A stretch of DNA of 6,402 bases from an uncultured Holophagaceae bacterium (GTDB taxonomy: Bacteria; Acidobacteriota; Holophagae; Holophagales; Holophagaceae): the NCBI GenBank assembly GCA_903927605.1, contig CAIYNT010000063.1, positions 1 to 6,402 of the forward strand. Reading direction: 5' to 3'. Each line of letters begins with the position of its first letter. The first letter of the stretch is position 1. The notes beneath the pieces are model-generated. The model ran no database searches, was not told the origin of the DNA, and saw nothing but the letters and a program-made list of their open reading frames with translations. Below are positions 6,265-6,402 of the stretch, piece after piece. The translations under genes were made by a program, and so were the position numbers.

Positions 6265-6402
6265 CCGATTATCGGCCAGCTTCAGCCTGAAAGCGGTCCA
6301 CAGATGACGCAGATGCCGCGCCCCCACCCTTGGCCTTGCTGCCCTGGGCACCCGGGCCCTGCCGGTGATCAAGGCGATTGCACAGATGGGTGCCGACACC
6401 AC
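6265..6402 (-). repeat. Right copy of ~139-bp inverted repeat, reaches window end
   Basis: The reverse complement of these 138 bases equals 63-201 apart from one substitution (6323 against 142) and one T. The inner border is the palindrome CCGATTATCGG (6265-6275). Matching continues to the final base, so the repeat may extend further. It carries the same outward open frame: after TGA 6305-6307 the peptide RCRAPTLGLAALGTRALP and onward, differing from the left copy by one residue (Pro for Ser). Start candidates are GTG 6365 and ATG 6386. Confidence 0.96.

Noticed and set aside
63..6402. A complete insertion sequence or composite transposon
   Set aside because: The inverted ends exist, but no transposase, integrase or target-site duplication can be seen within the window.

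Overview
The window is high-GC bacterial DNA carrying one compact, co-oriented (+ strand) three-gene signalling operon (651-6147). The operon is enclosed by a pair of almost identical inverted repeats of about 139 bp (63-201 and 6265-6402). Strong G/C preference at third codon positions, Shine-Dalgarno starts and this protein set point to a free-living, signalling-rich environmental bacterium. A soil or sediment Acidobacteriota (Holophagae-like) or a deltaproteobacterial-grade organism would fit, but the sequence does not settle the taxon.

Layout. Bases 1-62 lie outside the left repeat and hold a GC-rich hairpin plus an open frame reading leftward. Bases 63-201 are the left copy of the inverted repeat. 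Bases 202-650 contain no convincing gene. They are filled with short clusters of 9-11 bp units (ATCTGCGG-, ATCCCCG- and ATCCGGG-like) in both orientations, plus a run of ten G. Then come a CheB-CheR-PAS fusion (651-3680), a PAS hybrid histidine kinase with a C-terminal receiver (3688-5385) and a NarL/LuxR-type response regulator (about 5488-6147). Bases 6148-6264 are an AT-rich spacer with helically phased ATTAA units and a good sigma70-type promoter pointing outward. The right repeat copy follows and runs into the end of the window, so its outer limit is not seen.

How the genes may work together. The first protein joins intact methylesterase and methyltransferase modules to a long heptad coiled coil and PAS domains, but has no kinase. 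The kinase is encoded 7 bp downstream as a separate protein, and the regulator follows. The simplest reading is one phosphorelay: PAS/CheBR sensor or adaptor, then the AHDMNN-type kinase, then the DNA-binding output regulator. No MCP, CheA or CheW is present, so the target of the methylation enzymes is not visible here.

The most notable non-coding observation is the inverted repeat pair tightly bracketing this single operon, with an outward promoter just inside one repeat. It could be an invertible or mobile cassette, or simply two copies of a dispersed repeat. No recombinase or transposase is in the window.
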